Shown: positions 1-8,425 of the stretch, in pieces
How the letters are laid out: each line of letters begins with the position of its first letter
Position numbering within the stretch: the stretch's first letter is position 1
Virus record (IMG/VR): IMGVR_UViG_3300033149_004649
Location: 1-33,763 of that record
Direction: 5' to 3' (one strand)
Origin: a virus
DNA length: 33,763 nucleotides
The notes under the pieces: generated by a model
Seen by the model: the letters and a program-made list of their open reading frames with translations, nothing else
Told to the model about the DNA's origin: nothing
The model's database searches: none
Made by a program: the position numbers and the translations under genes

Positions 1-388
1 TGCCACCTTTGGAAGAGGACCGTGGTTTGTAGGCGGGCCGTCTCGGCCCGCGACCAACCAAACAGGCGGCACAGGCCGTCCAGTCTTTGCCCTCTTATCC
101 TGAAAACCGCAGATTATTGCGCACACACATTGGTTGTGGACGCATAACCGGCCGCATTATCCGTAGATACAATCTAGATGGCTACCCTTGTGGCACTTGT
201 GACGGCGAAAGGGGGCAGCCATCTGTGGTCATGGATGCCCACGGCGAGCCACGGACAACGCGCGACGGTTGGGGATGCGGGCACAAACGGGGCACAACGC
301 CAATATGGGTCCTGTGTCGGGAGACGGGAGCCGCAGTGTTGGGGATGGCGGCGCGCGGAAAATTTTTGAAACGAAAAGTCAGGTGCCT
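1..388. other. Non-coding left end upstream of the terminase genes
   Basis: No convincing gene lies here. The open frames are short, lack a good ribosome binding site and read like out-of-frame GC-rich sequence. In lambda-type phages the cos site and terminase binding sites lie just before the small terminase gene, so this is where a packaging site would be expected. A 10-bp direct repeat GTTGGGGATG occurs at 268-277 and 338-347, 70 bp apart, and a hairpin lies at 33-51. A TACAAT at 168-173 resembles a -10 box but has no good -35 partner. The packaging role is inferred from position only. Confidence 0.4.
23..60. repeat. GC-rich hairpin with outer flanking stem
   Basis: GCGGGCCG (33-40) and CGGCCCGC (44-51) form a perfect 8-bp stem with a TCT loop. 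Outside it, TGGTT (23-27) can pair with AACCA (56-60). No T-tract follows, so it is not a standard intrinsic terminator. It could end upstream transcription or belong to the packaging region. Confidence 0.5.
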
Positions 389-841
389 ATGGCTCCACGC
401 ATCGTGAGGACACAGCGCGAGGTCGCGGAAACGCTTGGTGTTAGCCCTCGGACAGTGCGGCTATGGCGGCAACGCGGAATGCCACGACGGCCTGATGGCC
501 GCTACGATCTGTCTGAGATCAGGCGTTGGCGTCAGGAACACGTGGGCGGAGTGGGCGGCTCAAAGACAGCCGTTGAGCGGCTCCGTGAGGTGACGATTCG
601 TTACCGCGAAGTGAGGACGGAGCTGGAGAAAATCAAACTCCAACGGGAGCGCGGCGAGCTGGTTTCACTTGAGGAGGCCGCCCGCGACGTAGCGACTCGC
701 CTCCGTGATATGAGACGCCGCCTGGAGGCAATCCCACTCCTGGCGGATAGGCTCGTCGGCTGCACGGCGCAGGAGATTCGTCGCGTCCTGGCCGAGGAGG
801 TGAACGATGCCCTCTCGCAGCTCCAGGCGCTCTGGAGCTAA
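389..841 (+). CDS. Terminase small subunit (lambda Nu1-like)
   Basis: Likely DNA-recognition subunit of the packaging motor: it binds the phage packaging site and recruits the large subunit. The N-terminus has a winged helix-turn-helix of MerR/Nu1 type (about residues 6-45), with the run REVAETLGVSPRTVRLW. A charged helical region follows (about 60-100; RTELEKIKLQRERGE), as expected for oligomerisation. Its length of 150 aa is near the family's usual size. ATG 389 is chosen because the domain begins just after it; GTG 383 is possible and the Shine-Dalgarno is weak. Its 3' end overlaps the large subunit gene by 35 nt. Function rests on the fold plus position before a clear GpA-type terminase. 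Confidence 0.85.
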   Translation: MAPRIVRTQREVAETLGVSPRTVRLWRQRGMPRRPDGRYDLSEIRRWRQEHVGGVGGSKTAVERLREVTIRYREVRTELEKIKLQRERGELVSLEEAARDVATRLRDMRRRLEAIPLLADRLVGCTAQEIRRVLAEEVNDALSQLQALWS

Positions 842-2714
842 AATCGGTTGGCCTGCGAGCGTCTCCGCCGTGCTCGCGCCCAGGGACCAGCTGACGGTTT
901 CGGAATGGGCAGACCGCTATCGAATCCTGTCGTCGCGCTTCTCGGCAGAGCCAGGCCCGTGGCGAACGTCGCGTGTTCCTTATCTGCGTGAGCCGATGGA
1001 TGCATTTGCTGAGGATGGGGTTGAGATTGTTGTGGCGGTGTGGGCTACGCAACTCGGCAAAACGGAAGGGCTCTGCGTGAACTGCGCAGGTTGGGTGATT
1101 GATCAGAACCCGGCGCCTGCACTGTTCGTCGCGCCAGTCAAGGAGCCGAACGCAACCAGGATTGCTGAACGACTCGTTGACATGGTTCGTTCGTCACCGC
1201 GATTGCGCGGGCATTTGACGGGTTCGCTCCAGGACGCAAAGGGCTACGTGAAGCGGTTTGATACCTGCACGCTGCGTGTAGGTTGGGCAGGCAGCCCGGC
1301 CAGCCTAGCCTCGGATCCGATCTGCTACGTGTGGCTGGACGAGACCGACAAGTTCCCGAGCTGGTCGGGCCAGGAGGCGGACCCAATCGCCCTTGCGCTT
1401 GAGAGGACGAAGACCTTCAGGACACGCCGGAAAATCGTGCTCACCTCCACCCCTACGACGCAAAACGGCTATATCTGGCGCGCCTGGCAACGCGCATTGC
1501 AGCATCACTACTGGGTCCCCTGTCCTCACTGCGGCGAATATCAAGTGCTGCGCTTCGGGATAGATACGGTTCGCTGGCCCGAGGACGAACGCGACCCGGA
1601 CAGAATCCGCTCTCAACAACTCGCCTGGTACGAGTGTGAGCACTGCCATGAACGGATAGACGACCATCAGAAACCGGCGATGCTCACAAACGGCCGGTGG
1701 CTTCAGGCAGACCAAACGATTACTCGGCGTCGCAAGACCGTTGGCGCGCCACAAGCCTCTCGCGTAGTTGGCTACCACCTGAACGCTCTGTACTCTCCCT
1801 GGTTGACGTGGAGCGACGTGGCGGCCGCGTTCCTTGCGTCGAAGGACGAGCCGGCGCGGTTGATGAATTTCAGGAACTCGTGGGAGGCGTTACCCTGGAT
1901 CGAGGCTGCTGACGACGTGGAGGCAGATGAGCTGGAGCGAAACATCCTGCCCTATGATCGAGGGCTCGTCCCCTCGGAGGCCGAGGTTCTCGTCGCCGCT
2001 GTGGACGTTCACTCGGAGGTCGGCCCACCGCTGTTCTACTACGTCCTTCGTGCGTTTGGCGCTGGTGAGACCTCCTGGTTAGTACGCGAGGGAGTGATCG
2101 AGGGTTGGGAAGCGCTCACGAATATCGTACTTGGCGAGTATCCACGTGAAAACGGTGGCGTCGAGCGTGCACGGCTAGTCGGGATAGATTGCCGCTACAG
2201 AACTGGCGAGGTATACGCGTGGTGTGAACGTCACCGCGAGGTCGCGCGACCACTTGCCGGTCACGGGAAGGGCCGCATGCACTCGCTGCTGAAACCGGTG
2301 CGCGTGGACTACCGTCAGCGGTCCGGTCGCGTGATTCGCGGCCGGCTGGTCAGGTGGAACGTTGACGTGGGCCATTACAAGGCCGCGCTGGTGCGGCACA
2401 TTCAAACTGCCCAGGGCGAACCAGGTGCGTGGTATCTCCACAGGCAGGTCTCGCCTGAGTACTGCGAACAAGTCACCTCCGAACATTTGGTGAGACGATA
2501 CGACAGGCGAGGCCACCAGGTGGAGGTCTGGGAGGCCAAACGGCCCGGCGTGGAGAATCATTACCTCGACTGCGAGGTCTATGCTCTTGTTCTCGCCGAT
2601 ATGCTCGGTGTTCGACATCTGCGATCTCGTGACGAGACACCGAAGACACCTCGGCCACGTCGGCGCCCTTTGTCGCAGTTCCTCGACGACGTTGACGGCT
2701 GGTGGAGTAGGTGA
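807..2714 (+). CDS. Terminase large subunit (lambda GpA family)
   Basis: ATP-driven DNA translocase and nuclease that cuts concatemers and pumps DNA through the portal. The 635 aa match the GpA family in length and motif order. A Walker A-like WATQLGKTE lies at 79-87 and a Walker B-like WLDETDKF from 176. A CPHC...CEHC zinc knuckle has cysteines at 239, 242, 277 and 280. The C-terminal nuclease has acidic sites D400 (VDVH) and D461 (GIDCRYRTGEVY), and NHYLDCEVYAL from 584 with D588. The start has AGGAGG six bases upstream and lies inside the small-subunit gene, suggesting translational coupling. The GpA class usually goes with cos packaging, though the cut site is not visible. Confidence 0.97.
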   Translation: MPSRSSRRSGAKIGWPASVSAVLAPRDQLTVSEWADRYRILSSRFSAEPGPWRTSRVPYLREPMDAFAEDGVEIVVAVWATQLGKTEGLCVNCAGWVIDQNPAPALFVAPVKEPNATRIAERLVDMVRSSPRLRGHLTGSLQDAKGYVKRFDTCTLRVGWAGSPASLASDPICYVWLDETDKFPSWSGQEADPIALALERTKTFRTRRKIVLTSTPTTQNGYIWRAWQRALQHHYWVPCPHCGEYQVLRFGIDTVRWPEDERDPDRIRSQQLAWYECEHCHERIDDHQKPAMLTNGRWLQADQTITRRRKTVGAPQASRVVGYHLNALYSPWLTWSDVAAAFLASKDEPARLMNFRNSWEALPWIEAADDVEADELERNILPYDRGLVPSEAEVLVAAVDVHSEVGPPLFYYVLRAFGAGETSWLVREGVIEGWEALTNIVLGEYPRENGGVERARLVGIDCRYRTGEVYAWCERHREVARPLAGHGKGRMHSLLKPVRVDYRQRSGRVIRGRLVRWNVDVGHYKAALVRHIQTAQGEPGAWYLHRQVSPEYCEQVTSEHLVRRYDRRGHQVEVWEAKRPGVENHYLDCEVYALVLADMLGVRHLRSRDETPKTPRPRRRPLSQFLDDVDGWWSR

Positions 2715-2715
2715 G

Positions 2716-2913
2716 ATGGATGGAGTGGCGTATCCTCGTTTGCGTTGCCCAGAGTGCCGATCCAAGGACGTGCGGGTGACAACTACGCGCACATGGCCGC
2801 CCTACCGAGTTCGTTATCACCTCTGCCGGGCGTGCGGACATCGTTTCAAGAGCACGGAACGTCTCGACAAGGACGAAATGTCCGCGCGTCCGTCATCCTA
2901 CAATTTGGAATAG
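2716..2913 (+). CDS. Small zinc-ribbon protein (NrdR/Ogr-like finger)
   Basis: A 65-residue protein made almost wholly of one zinc ribbon: C11PEC14 and C37RAC40, followed by GHRFKSTER. The arrangement CPxC...CxxCGxRF resembles the N-terminal ribbon of NrdR and the Ogr/Delta class of phage activators. It lacks the NrdR ATP-cone, so it is not NrdR. ATG 2716 begins one base after the terminase stop, with GGAG just upstream. It may bind DNA, perhaps as a late-gene activator or packaging accessory, but that is inference from the fold. Confidence 0.75.
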   Translation: MDGVAYPRLRCPECRSKDVRVTTTRTWPPYRVRYHLCRACGHRFKSTERLDKDEMSARPSSYNLE

Positions 2914-2973
2914 CATTTCCCCTCACACGCAGCACGGTGGTTACACTGAAAGCGCACAACCAGGAGACTAGGT

Positions 2974-3186
2974 GTGCCTAGCGCTAGTGAACTGTTGAGC
3001 GTTGTCGAGAACGCGATCAACTCCCTGCTCAGCAACCGCCCTATCCAGAGTTACTCAATCGGCGACCGAAACATCCGCTATCTCAGCCTGAAAGAGCTCT
3101 ACGAGCTTCGTCGGCAGTTGCAGGCAGAGGTCGCCGCCGAGAATGGACAACTGATCACGTACCCTGATTTTCGTCCTGACGGATGA
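2974..3186 (+). CDS. Head-tail joining protein, gpW-like
   Basis: In lambda, gpW is a small protein that plugs or extends the portal after DNA packaging so that tails can attach. This 70-aa protein has the same size, place (between terminase and portal) and two-helix pattern, ending in ELYELRRQLQAEVAAENG. GTG 2974 has AGGAG at 2962-2966, 7 nt upstream. The stop overlaps the portal start (ATGA), a coupled arrangement. Confidence 0.85.
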   Translation: MPSASELLSVVENAINSLLSNRPIQSYSIGDRNIRYLSLKELYELRRQLQAEVAAENGQLITYPDFRPDG

Positions 3187-4757
3187 CGAGCATGCCACGA
3201 CGACGTAGCAACTGGTTAGAGAGCCTCGGCACCCGCCTCGACGATTGGATCGCGGTCGTTTCGCCTCGCACTGCGCTTCGCCGTAGGCTGGCCCGTTACG
3301 CGCTTGGCATCTATCGCGCAGGACGAGTGCGTCGGCCTCGTTCCTCCTGGTCTACCGATAGCGGGTCGCCGGACGAAGATATCCTCGAGGACCTTGATGC
3401 CCTGCGTGCTCGGTCCCGCCAACTGATCGCAAACTCCCCGTTTGCACGCGCGGTTCTGACCACGCTGAACTCCCGCGTGGTCGGCTCTGGCTTGGTCCCC
3501 CACGCGACAATAGACCACGAGGCTCTGGGGATATCCGAGGACAAGGCGCGCGACCTCGAAAAACGGCTTGACGCGCTTTGGCAGCGATATCACCGACACG
3601 TTGATGCGGAGGGGCGTTGGACCGCGTATGAGCTCCAGGCACTCGTCAACTGGGCCGAGGCCGAGAGTGGCGACGTGTTTCTAGTTCGGCAGTTCCGCCG
3701 CGAGAATCCCGGCCCGCTCAAAACCACCTGGCGAGTGGTCGAGGCGGATCGCGTGGCCACGCCGCCAGGGAAACGGCGCCGACAAATACCCGGGGGCATC
3801 GAGACCGACAATGGCGGCGCGCCAACCCACTACTGGATCAAGAAGACGCACCCCGGCGACCTGAGATACGGAGCCGCGAAACAGGACGACTACAAGCGCG
3901 TTCCCGCGCGCGACGGAAGTGGTCGGCCAAACATCCTGCACCTCTATCACGCCACACGGCCCGGACAGAGGCGAGGCGTGCCACTTTTGGCGACCAGTCT
4001 TCAGTATTTTCACGACCTTGACAAGGCGGTCGAGGCCGAACTCGTCGCCCTTCGTGTCCAGGCGTGTTTCGGTCTGGCTATCGCCGGGCCGTCTCCCTCT
4101 GCCGCTGCGAGTGGAGCAACCTACGACACGGAGAGCGATTCAGAGGGCACGCGACAACTCCAACGGCTCGAGCCGGGAGCCATCATCTACACGGGCACCG
4201 AGGATCAGATCGTTCCGATCACACCGACGCGGCCGGGCAACACGTTCCTGCCGTTCGTTGAGGGATTGCTGAAGGCGATCGGCGCACAGCTGCGGATTCC
4301 GTACGAGGTCCTGATGTTGGACTTCTTCCGCCGGAGTTACTCCTCGGCGCGCGCAGCACTCCTGGAGGCCCGCGAGAACGTCTATCTGCCGCGACGCCGT
4401 TGGCTCGTCCAGCGATTTTGCCAGCCCATCTGGGATGCGATGGTCGAGGAGGCCGTCCTGACAGGCGATCTGCCCATCACGGTCGAGGAGTTCTATGCGG
4501 CGCGGCGCGTCTATACGCGAGCGCTCTGGACTGGCCCGAAGTTCGGCTGGATCGATCCGGACAAGGAGGCGAAAGCCATCGAACGGATGCTCGGTCTCGG
4601 CCTGACGACCTGGCAGCATGAGGCCGCACTACAAGGGCACGACCTCGAGGACCTTGTGAGACAGATACGGCGCGAAGAGGAACTGCGGAGGGAGGCCGGC
4701 CTGCGACCGGTCGCCACGATAGGAAGCAAAGCCAATGCCATACCCAAACGAACATAG
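3183..4757 (+). CDS. Portal protein (lambda gpB family)
   Basis: Forms the dodecameric portal ring at one head vertex, through which DNA enters and leaves and to which the neck attaches. The 524-aa length and sequence landmarks match the lambda-type portal family. These are the early RARSRQLIANSPFARAVL helix region, the GSGLVP segment, and AEAESGDVFLVRQF. The central IPYEVLMLDFFRRSYSSARA run (about residues 371-390) resembles the conserved wing/stem region. ATG 3183 overlaps the gpW stop; ATG 3192 is an alternative start. The arginine-rich N- and C-terminal ends are typical. It pairs logically with the GpA-type terminase upstream and the protease/scaffold gene downstream. Confidence 0.95.
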   Translation: MTSMPRRRSNWLESLGTRLDDWIAVVSPRTALRRRLARYALGIYRAGRVRRPRSSWSTDSGSPDEDILEDLDALRARSRQLIANSPFARAVLTTLNSRVVGSGLVPHATIDHEALGISEDKARDLEKRLDALWQRYHRHVDAEGRWTAYELQALVNWAEAESGDVFLVRQFRRENPGPLKTTWRVVEADRVATPPGKRRRQIPGGIETDNGGAPTHYWIKKTHPGDLRYGAAKQDDYKRVPARDGSGRPNILHLYHATRPGQRRGVPLLATSLQYFHDLDKAVEAELVALRVQACFGLAIAGPSPSAAASGATYDTESDSEGTRQLQRLEPGAIIYTGTEDQIVPITPTRPGNTFLPFVEGLLKAIGAQLRIPYEVLMLDFFRRSYSSARAALLEARENVYLPRRRWLVQRFCQPIWDAMVEEAVLTGDLPITVEEFYAARRVYTRALWTGPKFGWIDPDKEAKAIERMLGLGLTTWQHEAALQGHDLEDLVRQIRREEELRREAGLRPVATIGSKANAIPKRT

Positions 4758-6048
4758 CGCCCGGCTGAAACCGCCCGGGCGGTATCAGGAGTTCCGGCGG
4801 GAGAATAACAAGTTCGGTGACGGCATCCACGCCATCTGGGGAATCCTCGTCAAGGGGAAAAAACGAAAGAGCGAACTTCAGGCGATCAGGTTTTCCGCCG
4901 ACCGCTGGACCGTTGCCGCAGCCAAGAAATGGCTCAAAGACCACGGCTACAAGCCGATCACGTTTGAGCCTGCGAAGAAGTCCTCAGATGGGCAGCGACA
5001 ACGACTGCACTTCCCCCGCGCGGCGCTCTATCTCCGCACCGACGCCAGTGACGTGAACGTCGTGACCCTGGCTGAGCCTGACGAGCATAACAGGCCACGA
5101 GTGAGGATCGTGGCTCACACGGGACAGGTGATCAACGATCATCCATTCTACGGCAATTTCGCAGTGGACCTGAGCGGATTGAAAATCCGCAGGCAACGCC
5201 TGCCCATCCTGCGTGAACACGATACACGGCAGGTTGTGGGTTGGACCGAGCGGATCGCTGTTGAAGACGGCCAACTGGTCGCCGCAGGATTCCTCAGTCG
5301 AGCCAGCGAGGCCGGCCGAGAACAGATCGCCCTTCTCGAGGACGGCTGCCCATTTCAGGCATCAATCTACGTCCCTCCCCAGAAAATTGAACGTATCCCC
5401 GAAGGCGAGACGGCGGAAGTCAACGGCCATACGCTGAAAGGCCCCGGGACGATCTTCCGATCCGCTCGTCTCCGCGAGGTCTCGCTCTGCGCAATGGGGG
5501 CCGACGAAGATACATCCGCGGAACTGCTCAGCGCGAACAGGCAGCAAATCTCACTGGATGTGGAAGTGGACGACCGAAAGGAGAAGGCTATGGCTGACGA
5601 GACCCCAGTGGTCGCAGACGACAACGAGGAAACCCTGACTGCGGCCCAACTCGCCGAGCGCTACCCGGATCAGATCGCCGAACTGATCAAACAGCGCGTC
5701 AACGAAAAACTCGCCGAAGCCACGCAGGCTGCTCAGACAGCCGAACGCGAGCGCATCCTGGCGATTCTCGCTCAGCGCTCTCCCGGCGAGGAACAAGACA
5801 AACTCGCGCGTGAGTGCATTGAGCAGGGTCTCGACCCCAAGGAGGCCGCACTCAAACTCAAGGACGGCGCACTGGCAGAATTGCGCCGTGGCGCGCCTGA
5901 CAACCTCGGGCCGAACAAGGACCCCAACGTGGACAAGGACCCTGAAACCAAACTCAAGGAGCGCTGGGAAAGCGACGAAGACCTCCGCGCCGAGTTCGCA
6001 GATGATTTCGCGGCGTTCCGCGCTTACGCACAGCGCTGTGGCATCTGA
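4735..6048 (+). CDS. Prohead protease fused to scaffold domain (HK97-like)
   Basis: Likely capsid maturation protease with a C-terminal scaffold, 437 aa. Residues 1-75 hold an accessory segment seen in phage head proteases (IRFSADRWTVAAAKKWLKDH). Residues 100-270 look like the HK97/U35 protease: LREHD with candidate catalytic H162, VGWTERI, and FQASI with candidate S210. Residues 286-437 are charged and coiled-coil-like, typical of scaffolds. A strong internal start at 5590 would give the scaffold alone. The gene overlaps the portal gene by 23 nt. Lambda uses a different protease (ClpP-like C), so this is a mosaic head module. The protease class rests on motif spacing; no search was run. Confidence 0.85.
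   Translation: MPYPNEHSARLKPPGRYQEFRRENNKFGDGIHAIWGILVKGKKRKSELQAIRFSADRWTVAAAKKWLKDHGYKPITFEPAKKSSDGQRQRLHFPRAALYLRTDASDVNVVTLAEPDEHNRPRVRIVAHTGQVINDHPFYGNFAVDLSGLKIRRQRLPILREHDTRQVVGWTERIAVEDGQLVAAGFLSRASEAGREQIALLEDGCPFQASIYVPPQKIERIPEGETAEVNGHTLKGPGTIFRSARLREVSLCAMGADEDTSAELLSANRQQISLDVEVDDRKEKAMADETPVVADDNEETLTAAQLAERYPDQIAELIKQRVNEKLAEATQAAQTAERERILAILAQRSPGEEQDKLARECIEQGLDPKEAALKLKDGALAELRRGAPDNLGPNKDPNVDKDPETKLKERWESDEDLRAEFADDFAAFRAYAQRCGI
5590..6048 (+). CDS. Nested in-frame scaffold protein (internal start)
   Basis: An in-frame ATG at residue 286 of the protease gene (MADETPVV) is preceded by AAAGGAG at 5577-5583, six bases upstream, as good as any true start in the window. The 152-aa product is acidic and helical, with coiled-coil-like AEATQAAQTAERERILAIL, typical of head scaffolds. 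It would mirror lambda C/Nu3, where scaffold is made separately from the 3' part of the protease gene. Expression is inferred. Confidence 0.7.
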   Translation: MADETPVVADDNEETLTAAQLAERYPDQIAELIKQRVNEKLAEATQAAQTAERERILAILAQRSPGEEQDKLARECIEQGLDPKEAALKLKDGALAELRRGAPDNLGPNKDPNVDKDPETKLKERWESDEDLRAEFADDFAAFRAYAQRCGI

Positions 6049-6070
6049 GGAGCAGTAGAGGAGAACAAGC

Positions 6071-7126
6071 ATGGCTCTCACGAAGGACACCAGACTCAAG
6101 TTCGCCGGACCGGCGGATCACTGGTACGACTCCGTCGGCGTGGCCGCGTCGAGCACGATCTACAAAGGCTCGATGGTCGGGCTGAGCGGCGGCTACGCCC
6201 GCGCGCTGACGGCCGGCGACCAGTTCATCGGGCACGCCATCGAGCAGGCCGACAACTCGAGCGGTTCGGCTGCCGACATCTCCGTGGACCTGATCCGAGG
6301 CCGCTACTGCCTCGAGGTCACCCTGAGCGACGTGACCCGGCACGATGTTGGCCGTGCCGTCTACGCATCGGACGACGGCACGCTCTCGCTCACCGGAGGC
6401 GGCAACTCCTGGGTCGGCACTGTCGCCCGCTATGTCACCACCGACACTGCCGTGGTGGAGTTCTGCACTCAGCCAGCTGCACGGCTGTTCGGCGAGAACG
6501 CGGTCCGATTCGTGGACGACTTCCTCACCGCTGACGTGAGCGAGAGCGCGGACGCCGCCACCTGGAAGGCGGACATCGTTGACGGCGACAACGATAACGG
6601 CGAGGTCCTGGCCGTCACCGACGATGCGCCGGGAGGCGTGCTGACCTGCACAACCAACGACAAGGCCAACGACACCAACAACCTCCAACTGAACGGCGAG
6701 TCGTTCCAACTCCAGGACGACAAGCCGCTCTGGTTTGAGGCTCGATGGAAGGTGGACGACGTGGACAAGGTCAACGTCTATGTCGGCCTCGCGATCACCG
6801 ACACCGACGCCTACGGCGGTGTGAGTGACGGAATCGCCTTCCGTAACGACCACGATGGCGACCTCGATTACGTCGTCGAGAAAGACAGCACCGAAACGGC
6901 AGACGATACCGGCGTGGACCTCGAGGACGATACCTGGGTCACCACCGCCCTGTTCTGGGATGGCTCCTCGTCCGTTCACGTCTACGTGGATGGGTCGCTG
7001 ATCGCATCGGTGGCGACCAACGTCCCCGACGACGAGGCGCTCACCCCCACCCTGTGCGTGGAAACCACGGAGGGCAGCGCCCACACGCTCTACGTGGACT
7101 ACGTGAAAGTCGTCCAGGCTCGATAA
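6071..7126 (+). CDS. Head decoration protein fused to a lectin/LamG-like domain
   Basis: Residues 1 to about 135 resemble capsid cement/decoration proteins (DUF2190-like): small beta-rich repeats with IYKGSMVGLSGGYARALTAG, DISVDLIRGRYCLEV and DVGRAVYASDDGTLSL. The order just before the major capsid gene also fits. Residues 145-351 are a beta-rich extension resembling a concanavalin A-like/LamG jelly roll: FVDDFLTADV, LWFEARWKVDDVDKVNVYVG, SVHVYVDGSLIA, LYVDYVKVVQ. The protein would coat the head and display a sugar-binding fold. ATG 6071 has AGAGGAGA upstream. The domain calls are by pattern; ligand binding is inference. Confidence 0.75.
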   Translation: MALTKDTRLKFAGPADHWYDSVGVAASSTIYKGSMVGLSGGYARALTAGDQFIGHAIEQADNSSGSAADISVDLIRGRYCLEVTLSDVTRHDVGRAVYASDDGTLSLTGGGNSWVGTVARYVTTDTAVVEFCTQPAARLFGENAVRFVDDFLTADVSESADAATWKADIVDGDNDNGEVLAVTDDAPGGVLTCTTNDKANDTNNLQLNGESFQLQDDKPLWFEARWKVDDVDKVNVYVGLAITDTDAYGGVSDGIAFRNDHDGDLDYVVEKDSTETADDTGVDLEDDTWVTTALFWDGSSSVHVYVDGSLIASVATNVPDDEALTPTLCVETTEGSAHTLYVDYVKVVQAR

Positions 7127-7153
7127 GAACCGCAAAACGAGAGGAGAACCGGT

Positions 7154-8101
7154 ATGGCTATTGGCGGTCCCCAACGACTCGGCCAGCGCGGCGTGATCGG
7201 CAAATATTTCGCCGCGCTCGAACATGCCCAACTGGCGCCCTGGGTGGACGATATCTCGGTCAAGTTCGACTCGGATCAGGAACTTGAAACCTACGAGTTC
7301 CTGCTGACGCCTCCCCCAATGCGCGAGTGGAAAGGCCCGCGAACACCTCAAGACCTCCTCGAGGCGTCGTTCACCATCCGCAACGTCCACTACGAGACCT
7401 CGGTGGATATCCCGGTGGCGTGGCTCCGCCGCGACAAGACCGGCCGGATCGACATACGCATCCAGGAACTCGCCCAGCGCGGGGTCCAGCACTGGGAGGA
7501 ACTGCTGACGGATCTCATTATAAACGGCAACTCCACAACGTGCTACGATGGCCAGTACTTCTTCGACAGCGACCACTCGGAGGGCGACAGCGGCACGCAG
7601 GTCAACTTGATCACTGCCACCCAGGTCAGTTCGCTCAACGTGACCACCGCAGCCTCACCTACGGCGGCCGAAATGATGGCCGCCATCCTCGACGTGATCG
7701 CCTACATGATGAAATACAAAGACGACCACGGCGAGCCGATCAACGAGGACGCACGCGGCTGGTTGATCATGTGCCCGGCAACCAAAATCTGGACCTCCGC
7801 CCTTGCCGCGGTCCATAACGACGTGATCAACCAGAGCACGAACACGCTCAAGAACAGCGAGTTCAACCTCAAAGTGGTCGCAAACCCACGCCTGACCTGG
7901 ACCACGGATTTCGCGGTGTTCCGAACCGACGCGCCCGTGAAGCCCCTCATCCGCCAGGAAGAGACGCACCTGGAGGTCAAAATGAAGGGCGAGGGCAGCG
8001 ACTACGAGTTCAATCAGGCCGCGTGGAGCGTTGGCGTGGATGCCTGGCGCGCAGTCGGCTACGGCCGATGGCAGTACGCCGCCCGCTGCACGCTCAGCTG
8101 A
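7154..8101 (+). CDS. Major capsid protein, Mu gpT-like
   Basis: The main shell protein, 315 aa, close to the size of Mu gpT. Family landmarks are the YDGQYFFDSDHSEGDSG segment (about residues 134-150), GWLIMCPATK, KNSEFNLKVVANPRL, VKPLIRQEE and the C-terminal RAVGYGRWQYAARCTL. Mu gpT has the HK97 fold. Here it follows lambda-type terminase, gpW and portal, so the head module is a hybrid. GAGGAG at 7141-7146 sits 7 nt before ATG 7154. Confidence 0.93.
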   Translation: MAIGGPQRLGQRGVIGKYFAALEHAQLAPWVDDISVKFDSDQELETYEFLLTPPPMREWKGPRTPQDLLEASFTIRNVHYETSVDIPVAWLRRDKTGRIDIRIQELAQRGVQHWEELLTDLIINGNSTTCYDGQYFFDSDHSEGDSGTQVNLITATQVSSLNVTTAASPTAAEMMAAILDVIAYMMKYKDDHGEPINEDARGWLIMCPATKIWTSALAAVHNDVINQSTNTLKNSEFNLKVVANPRLTWTTDFAVFRTDAPVKPLIRQEETHLEVKMKGEGSDYEFNQAAWSVGVDAWRAVGYGRWQYAARCTLS

Positions 8102-8126
8102 TCGTCCTGATCCGAGAGGAGAGGCC

Positions 8127-8354
8127 ATGCGCTGTCAGATCGTCCTTGTGCGCCCCCGCGTGTTCGGCGGGAAAATCCGAGACCCCGGCGCGGTCCTACT
8201 TGAGGGCGCCACGCCTGAGTGGTGCACCGCTGCAATGCTCCCGAAGATCGCGGCGGCCATTGCGCGCGGCGAGGCCGAAATCCGGCCCGTCAAGAAATCG
8301 GCCAAATCCGCACGGCGCCAGAGCGAAACCGCCGAGGTCGCCGCGAGCGCCTGA
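8127..8354 (+). CDS. Small head-region protein of unknown function
   Basis: A 75-aa basic protein directly after the major capsid gene, with GAGAGGAGAGG just before ATG 8127. The N-terminal half is beta-like (CQIVLVRPRVFGGKIRDPGAVLL); the C-terminal half is a Lys/Arg/Ala-rich tail. It lies where Mu-like phages carry a small gp35-type protein, but I do not recognise the family. A hairpin follows it at 8379-8408. Confidence 0.65.
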   Translation: MRCQIVLVRPRVFGGKIRDPGAVLLEGATPEWCTAAMLPKIAAAIARGEAEIRPVKKSAKSARRQSETAEVAASA

Positions 8355-8378
8355 GACCAACCGCGCGAACCCCAGAAC

Positions 8379-8408
8379 GCCGAGGGCGCGAACCACAGCG
8401 CCCTCGGC
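8379..8408 (+). terminator. Intrinsic terminator-like hairpin after the capsid genes
   Basis: GCCGAGGGCGC (8379-8389) pairs perfectly with GCGCCCTCGGC (8398-8408), with an 8-nt loop and TTCTATC after it. The U-tract is poor, so it may be partial. It lies in the longest gap of the head module and would set capsid expression above that of the neck and tail genes. Confidence 0.5.
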
Positions 8409-8425
8409 TTCTATCAAGGTGAATC

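Noticed and set aside
87-407. Open frame of 106 residues at the left end
   Set aside because: It needs a TTG start without a ribosome site, and its sequence resembles random GC-rich translation; the terminase frame overlaps its end.
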